The position numbers and the translations under genes were made by a program. From NCBI GenBank assembly GCA_002381045.1, contig DFWT01000298.1, positions 626-9,678 of the forward strand: DNA of 9,053 bases. Reading direction: 5' to 3'. The notes beneath the pieces were generated by a model. It made no database searches, had not been told where the DNA came from, and saw nothing but the letters and a program-made list of their open reading frames with translations. The number at the start of each line of letters is the position of its first letter. Within the stretch, counting starts at the first letter, position 1. Positions 5,129 to 9,053 of this stretch are shown here, one piece after another. The stretch comes from Rhodoferax sp. UBA4127 (lineage in GTDB: Bacteria > Pseudomonadota > Gammaproteobacteria > Burkholderiales > Burkholderiaceae_C).

Positions 5129-7163
5129 GGGACTGGTCCGGAGCGTCAGTGGATGACGAGCGCACCGGCCACAGGAAACTCAACAGACGGGTACGCGCCC
5201 GATGGCGAATGGCCCGGTAAATGCGACCCCGGTCCACGCCGCTGACGTTGTGCGCTTTTAGCGCCAGCAAAAAAGCCAGATAAAAACTGACACCCACGTT
5301 CAGCACGCCGGTGAGTGCAATGCCAGCCACACACCACCAGAAAACATGTTGAGACAACAAATCAGGTCCCAGGCTGGCCGCTGCGGCTGCCAACTGCCCA
5401 CTGGACAGGGTGACGTGGCGCACCTCCAGCGCCAAGCCAAAAAACACCGCAAAGGCAGGTACCAAACCCAGCATCAAACCCAAAGACACATTGGCCGCCA
5501 GCCCTGATACATTGCGCCGCATGAACCCAGCCCAGCGCTTGGCCCGCGGTTCACCCAAAACCCGGGTGATGCGCGGGTTGTAGCAAATGGCCGAATCCAG
5601 TCGGTGCAGCACAAACCAGTTTTCGACCCAGCCGGCGATGATGCTGGAGGCAAACAGCAGCACCCCGGTGCCGGCCGCAAACAGCAGGCTGGGGCCACGC
5701 AGGTCCAGGCTGTGCAACACATGCTCTGCTTCTTTGGCATCGATCATGGGCGCGCCGAAGGCAAACCACAGGCCAGTACTGATCAGCAGGACAGCAGGAA
5801 TCACAGCCGCCAAGTTGCCGAAGATGGCGGCAACTTGCGAGCGCACCAAATGGGCAACTTCATCGACAAAGCGCTCGATGGCATCGGCAGGTCCTAGGTC
5901 TTTCAGCTTGGCGGCCATGGCCGGCGCAGTCATGGCCGGTTGTTTGGTGGCCACGGTGAAGTGCAGCAGTTGGATGATGACAAAGCTGATGGCGTAATTC
6001 ATGCCGGCAAAAAAGCCGCCCCAAAATGCTGACAAGCCCATTGACAGCACGACAAACTTCATCAGAGTGGTGAGTGACATCACTGCGCCGCCACCTGCAG
6101 CGTCACGCAGCATCTGGAAGTATTCGGCGCGGGTCCGGGTGATGTAGTGTTCGCCAGTTTCTGAACTGCGTTCGGCCACCTTGGCGGCCAGCATCGACGA
6201 GTTGGCCGCCACCAGGGCCCGCACACTGCGCCGCTCATGACCAATCGTGACCAGGTGGGCCAGCAAGTGCGCGGTGTAGCGTTGTGGTTGGTCGGACATC
6301 AGGCAATCCAGCAGCGCACGAATCCGGATCACCCGCGAGCGCAGCTGACGCAACTGAAACACCAGGTTCACCGAAATGCCATTGGCCTCCAGATGGGTGT
6401 AAACCGAAGCAGCTGCCTGCCGACACGCATCCAGCCGATCCAGATAGGTTTGCAAGGCAGCCAGTCGCTCGGGCGTTGGCTGATCGGGTTGCTCCAGAAA
6501 CCCGGCTTGCAAAGCGCGAACGTCGGTATCCAGTTCATGAAACGGTGCGGTCTCTCGCGCTGGGGTGTTCATGCGCAGTCGCAACTCAGGTGAAAACCCA
6601 GCGGCGCGGATTTGACTGGTGCAAAACATCAAGGCTTCCAGCAGGGTCGCTTGCCACTGGGTAGTGTGGGTGTGCCTCGCTTCAGGTAAGTTGGCGCCCA
6701 AGGAGGGCTCGGTCGAGTTACAAAGCAGGCGCGCCAAGCGATCCAGTGTGATGTCATCCAGGGCGTACAGCCACTGCGCATCAAACGCATCATGGAACAC
6801 CAGCGCGAACAAAGCCGACGCGTCGGCGGTTTCAGGCGTGCCAGGAAGAACCTTCAAACGCAGGCGCTCGGCCAGTTCACTGATAAAGGCACTGCGGGTT
6901 GAAAAACCGTAGTCCGCCAGCAGGGTGGTGGCATCCACCGTGTTTAGCAACACCTGCCACCAAGCGCGAAATCGGGCATCCAGGTCCGGGCGCTGCTGCA
7001 AAGCATCCAGCAACAGGTTCAACCGCGCATGGGTCTGGGGGACTGATTTTTTGCTTCCACGCAGCCAGTCAACCAGTTGCGTTAGCCACAGATGGCGATG
7101 TGCCAGATCAGCCTGCGCGTCCAGGGCCTGCAGGAGTTCTGCCAAGTCCACCTCAGACCGCAT
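5121..7163 (-). CDS. gcr: Gcr-family multi-pass membrane protein (annotated 'site-specific recombinase')
   Basis: This 680-residue protein resembles the family named Gcr (gonococcal-type 'site-specific recombinase') in Beta- and Gammaproteobacteria. The N-terminal 360 residues are helical and soluble-looking, with a characteristic NLVFQLRQLRSRVIRIRALL. The C-terminal half has about six hydrophobic segments, roughly at residues 370-386, 388-403, 447-471, 493-512, 553-578 and 608-635. It contains GWVENWFVLHRLDSAICYNP and ends in a basic, probably cytoplasmic tail. I see no tyrosine-recombinase R-H-R-Y set or serine-recombinase catalytic motif, so the recombinase label is doubtful. The ATG at 7163 gives the start MRSEVDLAELL. 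A TTG at 7178, overlapping the apaG stop, would add five residues and cannot be excluded. The gene sits between apaG and thiL and overlaps thiL by 8 bases. The true function is unknown to me. Confidence 0.85.
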   Translation of the reverse strand: MRSEVDLAELLQALDAQADLAHRHLWLTQLVDWLRGSKKSVPQTHARLNLLLDALQQRPDLDARFRAWWQVLLNTVDATTLLADYGFSTRSAFISELAERLRLKVLPGTPETADASALFALVFHDAFDAQWLYALDDITLDRLARLLCNSTEPSLGANLPEARHTHTTQWQATLLEALMFCTSQIRAAGFSPELRLRMNTPARETAPFHELDTDVRALQAGFLEQPDQPTPERLAALQTYLDRLDACRQAAASVYTHLEANGISVNLVFQLRQLRSRVIRIRALLDCLMSDQPQRYTAHLLAHLVTIGHERRSVRALVAANSSMLAAKVAERSSETGEHYITRTRAEYFQMLRDAAGGGAVMSLTTLMKFVVLSMGLSAFWGGFFAGMNYAISFVIIQLLHFTVATKQPAMTAPAMAAKLKDLGPADAIERFVDEVAHLVRSQVAAIFGNLAAVIPAVLLISTGLWFAFGAPMIDAKEAEHVLHSLDLRGPSLLFAAGTGVLLFASSIIAGWVENWFVLHRLDSAICYNPRITRVLGEPRAKRWAGFMRRNVSGLAANVSLGLMLGLVPAFAVFFGLALEVRHVTLSSGQLAAAAASLGPDLLSQHVFWWCVAGIALTGVLNVGVSFYLAFLLALKAHNVSGVDRGRIYRAIRHRARTRLLSFLWPVRSSSTDAPDQSHG

Positions 7164-7174
7164 AGGAAAACGTC

Positions 7175-7576
7175 TCAATGCAGTGTGCGGGAGCCGCTGC
7201 TGTCACTCAAGGCATCCAGCACAAACATGGGCACATCCACGTCGAATTTTTCACCATCTTCAGCCACGCAAAAAAAGCTGCCATGCATGGTGCCGGTGGC
7301 AGTGCGCAGGCGGGTGCCGCTGGTGTATTCAAAAGTTTCACCGGGCTGCAACAAAGGTTGCTGACCGACCACGCCCAAGCCTTTCACCTTTTCGGTGTGG
7401 CCACGAGCGTCATTGACGTTCCAGGTGCGTGAAATCAACTGCGCCGCCACTTGACCAGTGTTACGAATAGTGATGGTGTAGGCGAAGAAGTACACACCTT
7501 GGTCCGGGTTGGACTGGTCGGCCAGGTAGCGTGGGCGAACCTTCACTGCCATTTGGTAGCGTTGCAACGTACTCAT
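7175..7576 (-). CDS. apaG: ApaG/DUF525 domain protein
   Basis: A 133-residue protein of the ApaG family, a single fibronectin-III-like beta sandwich whose biochemical role is still unclear. In enterobacteria the gene lies near apaH, which cleaves diadenosine tetraphosphate; no apaH is present here. Family marks are YFFAYTITIRNTG (29-41), LISRTWNVNDARG (47-59), the GLGVVG motif (66-71; GxGxxG) with QQPLLQPGETFEYTSG after it, and TATGTMHGSFFCV near 92-104. The ATG (7576-7574) overlaps the TGA of the upstream GspC-like gene as ATGA, so the two are probably co-translated. The stop TGA (7177-7175) lies 11 bases before the gcr ATG. No signal peptide or membrane segment is present, so the protein is cytoplasmic. 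Confidence 0.95.
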   Translation of the reverse strand: MSTLQRYQMAVKVRPRYLADQSNPDQGVYFFAYTITIRNTGQVAAQLISRTWNVNDARGHTEKVKGLGVVGQQPLLQPGETFEYTSGTRLRTATGTMHGSFFCVAEDGEKFDVDVPMFVLDALSDSSGSRTLH

Positions 7577-8034
7577 GGTGACCCAGGCATAGGAGGCATT
7601 TCAAGAATAACGCCTTGATTCCCGTTCATGTCCGGGGCCAGCGTCACAGTGCGGCCCTTGACTGATTGCAGCAGCATGCCTTCTGCCACAGAGTCGCCAA
7701 CCCGATAGGGCTTGGCAAGTTCACCGTCAACTCCGATCAGGGCACTGCCACGCTGGCCGCCTTGAGCAATCACGCCAATCAGCTTGTACCTTGACGCTGC
7801 GTTGGCCGAAGGTGCCAGCGCACCCCCAGTTGTAGCGCTGGTGCTGAAGCCAAGCAATTGCGCCAGACGCACTCCGTCAATGGCAAGCGGGGCAGGTTGG
7901 GGTGCGGCAAACCGGTCTGAATGCTTTGCTACTGGCCACTTCAAGGCCCAGTACCCCAAGCTGACGGCTGCGGCAGCCGCCAGAAAAAAAGTCACCAAGC
8001 GGGTGCGCCAAGGGTGCGGATAGTTGACTAACAT
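7573..8034 (-). CDS. Type II secretion GspC/N-like inner-membrane protein
   Basis: A 153-residue bitopic membrane protein. A short basic N-terminus (MLVNYPHPWRTRL) is followed by one membrane helix (about 13-32) and a periplasmic part. The periplasmic segment RYKLIGVIAQGGQRGSALIG (82-101), then KPYRVGDSVAEGMLLQSV and VTLAPD, matches the homology region of GspC, the inner-membrane subunit that contacts the GspD secretin in type II secretion. The C-terminal PDZ domain of classical GspC is missing; the protein ends in a proline-rich tail. This is the short form often called 'type II secretion system protein N' in Betaproteobacteria. No other gsp genes are in the window. It is the first gene of the minus-strand operon with apaG, gcr and thiL and overlaps apaG by 4 bases. 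The ATG was chosen for its proper N-in signal-anchor; its ribosome binding site is weak. It could be part of a gsp system elsewhere in the genome. Confidence 0.8.
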   Translation of the reverse strand: MLVNYPHPWRTRLVTFFLAAAAAVSLGYWALKWPVAKHSDRFAAPQPAPLAIDGVRLAQLLGFSTSATTGGALAPSANAASRYKLIGVIAQGGQRGSALIGVDGELAKPYRVGDSVAEGMLLQSVKGRTVTLAPDMNGNQGVILEMPPMPGSP

Positions 8035-8078
8035 GCGGCCATTATCTTTGATAAGAGTTCAGCCCGCTTGGCCCCCCG

Positions 8079-8159
8079 ATGACCAACCCGTCTGCAAGGA
8101 ACCGACCCGACTTGCCTGATACTGCACACCCAAATTCCTCTGAGATTCCACTGGGCTAA
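8079..8159 (+). other. Possible 26-residue upstream frame before the LacI-type gene
   Basis: ATG at 8079 opens a 26-codon frame (starting MTNPSARNRPDLPD, ending EIPLG) that stops at TAA 8157-8159. Its stop overlaps the AAGGA ribosome binding site of the regulator, in a different frame from it. This arrangement could couple translation, but there is no clear ribosome binding site before this ATG and the frame is short enough to be chance. Confidence 0.2.
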
Positions 8160-8162
8160 GGA
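8158..8162 (+). promoter_or_regulatory. Ribosome binding site of the LacI-type gene
   Basis: AAGGA is placed 7 bases before the ATG at 8170. It fixes that start, which carries about 20 residues before the helix-turn-helix, instead of a later one. Confidence 0.75.
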
Positions 8163-8169
8163 CAAACAA

Positions 8170-9053
8170 ATGAAAAACCCTGTCACACCCAATTCTGTTT
8201 CGTTACCAAAAAAGACGGCTCGTGCTGCCACTGTGGTCACATTGGATCAGGTTGCCCGTTTGGCCGGCGTGTCCCCAAGTACGGTGTCCCGAATTCTCAA
8301 TGGAACCGCCGTGGTCAGCGAAATCAAGCGCCAGTCGGTTGAAAAGGCGGTAGCCGATCTTGGCTTTGTCCCTAACCCGATGGCGCGTGGACTCGCTGGG
8401 GGGCGCACCCTGAGCATCGGCGTGATCACGCAAGCCATCGACAGTCCGTTTTATGGGATGGCATTGAGCGGGATTGAACAGCAGCTTGACAAAGCGGGCT
8501 TCAGTGCGCTTTACGTCAGCGGGCATTGGGACGCCAAGGCAGAGGCCAAGTGTATTGAGGTGCTGCGCTCACGTCGGGTAGACGGGATCATTGTGCTCAG
8601 TGGCAGGCTGTCGGATCAAGCCCTGAAAGCTTGTGCAAAGAACATACCGGTGGTGGTGACTGGGCGTTCACTGAAAGCACCAGGCTTGTTTTCATTGAAC
8701 TTTGACAGTTTCGAAGGAGGGCGGCTGGCCACCCAACATCTGATTGATCAGGGGCATCGACATATCGCTTTTGTCGCGGGGGCGCCCAATCACCCTGATG
8801 CTTGCGAACGCTTTCGCGGCTACCGGGCAGCGCTAGAGTCTGCGGGTTTGGATTTTGACCCGGAGCTTGCGGTGGCTGGCAACTTCAGGGAAGACAGCGG
8901 TCTGCAGGCCGTGAACCAGTTGATTGAACGGCAGAAAAGGTTTACTGCGCTATTTGCCGCCAACGACCAAATGGCGTTTGGCGCCGCGGTGGGTTTGCAT
9001 CGGCATGGACTGCGGGTGCCACAAGATGTCGCCCTGATCGGGTTTGACGATTT
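8170..9053 (+). CDS. LacI-family transcriptional regulator (3' end outside window)
   Basis: A DNA-binding repressor or activator of the LacI/GalR family, normally about 330-350 residues; 294 are present and the frame runs off the right edge. The helix-turn-helix is textbook: VTLDQVARLAGVSPSTVSRILNG (23-45), followed by the hinge helix NPMARGLAGG (69-78). The periplasmic-binding-protein-like effector domain begins at LSIGVITQAIDSPFYGMALSGIE (81-103). It includes VDGIIVLSG (137-145), the subdomain element RLATQHLIDQGHRHIAFVAG (185-204), ERFRGYRAAL (213-222), FAANDQMAFGA (262-272) and VPQDVALIGFDD (283-294). The first 20 residues before the helix-turn-helix are an unconserved extension. The gene is divergent from the gspC-like operon. 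LacI proteins usually bind sugars or nucleosides and control adjacent transport genes. Those would lie to the right, so the ligand cannot be named. The use of ATT, TTG and GGG codons matches the right-hand background. Confidence 0.95.
   Translation, partial: MKNPVTPNSVSLPKKTARAATVVTLDQVARLAGVSPSTVSRILNGTAVVSEIKRQSVEKAVADLGFVPNPMARGLAGGRTLSIGVITQAIDSPFYGMALSGIEQQLDKAGFSALYVSGHWDAKAEAKCIEVLRSRRVDGIIVLSGRLSDQALKACAKNIPVVVTGRSLKAPGLFSLNFDSFEGGRLATQHLIDQGHRHIAFVAGAPNHPDACERFRGYRAALESAGLDFDPELAVAGNFREDSGLQAVNQLIERQKRFTALFAANDQMAFGAAVGLHRHGLRVPQDVALIGFDD

Larger units (their letters stand above)
8035..8169. promoter_or_regulatory. Divergent spacer between the gspC-like operon and lacI-type gene
   Basis: These 135 bases must hold the promoters of both the minus-strand operon and the LacI-type regulator, since no other upstream space exists for either within the window. 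I could not find a convincing -35/-10 pair or a LacI-type palindrome with a central CG by eye. A short frame (8079-8159) lies inside it. Confidence 0.4.

Noticed and set aside
4583..5245. Plus-strand open frame of 220 codons opposite thiL
   Set aside because: It is the antisense shadow of thiL and the gcr 3' end, and its translation has no recognisable motif, whereas the minus strand carries all ThiL motifs.
7164..7178. TTG start at 7178 for gcr
   Set aside because: It adds only five residues and needs a rare start codon, whereas an ATG at 7163 gives a natural N-terminus. Kept as an alternative only.
1..9053. Mobile element, CRISPR array, tRNA or rRNA explaining the junction in holA
   Set aside because: No transposase, integrase, direct-repeat array, tRNA-like cloverleaf or rRNA-like sequence was seen. 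The 'recombinase' gcr lacks visible recombinase motifs and lies 3 kb away.

Overview
The window is high-GC betaproteobacterial DNA, and it appears to join two different backgrounds. Bases 1 to about 2070 hold the end of leuS, all of lptE and the first half of holA. This part has an extreme preference for ATC (Ile) and GTC (Val), and its proteins resemble Rhodocyclaceae (Dechloromonas/Azonexus-type) as I remember them. From about 2075 to the end, codon use relaxes: ATT is common and GTG is favoured. The proteins there (HolA C-terminus, ThiL, Gcr, ApaG) look like Comamonadaceae (Rhodoferax/Polaromonas-type). The change falls inside holA at a strongly conserved peptide. This could be a natural recombinant or a metagenome assembly chimera. 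The family attributions come from memory and were not searched.

Layout, left to right. On the plus strand, leuS (3' part), lptE and holA are packed with gaps of 11 and -1 bases. They form a housekeeping operon for leucyl-tRNA charging, LPS transport and the DNA polymerase III clamp loader. Convergent to holA and overlapping its 3' end by 10 bases is a short minus-strand AAA+ ATPase. It has a degenerate P-loop (Lys to Gln) and no C-terminal lid. A 238-base spacer (3136-3373) follows. It contains a promoter-like sequence with an embedded palindrome, a second perfect 9-bp inverted repeat and an unexplained 52-codon minus-strand frame. Next is a plus-strand protein with three predicted zinc-binding modules (3374-4102).

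The right half is a minus-strand operon read from 8034 down to 4130: a GspC-like inner-membrane protein, apaG, gcr and thiL. The gspC-like/apaG pair overlaps by 4 bases (ATGA) and gcr/thiL by 8, so translational coupling is likely. Gcr is annotated in databases as a site-specific recombinase, but here it is plainly a multi-pass membrane protein. A divergent LacI-family regulator begins at 8170 and runs off the right edge. The 135-base divergent spacer contains a 26-residue frame that ends in the regulator's ribosome binding site.

No tRNA, rRNA, CRISPR array, insertion sequence or phage integrase was seen. The most notable items are the mosaic holA, the degenerate stand-alone AAA protein next to a zinc-ribbon gene, and the structured spacer between them. 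I found no complete, clearly new system.
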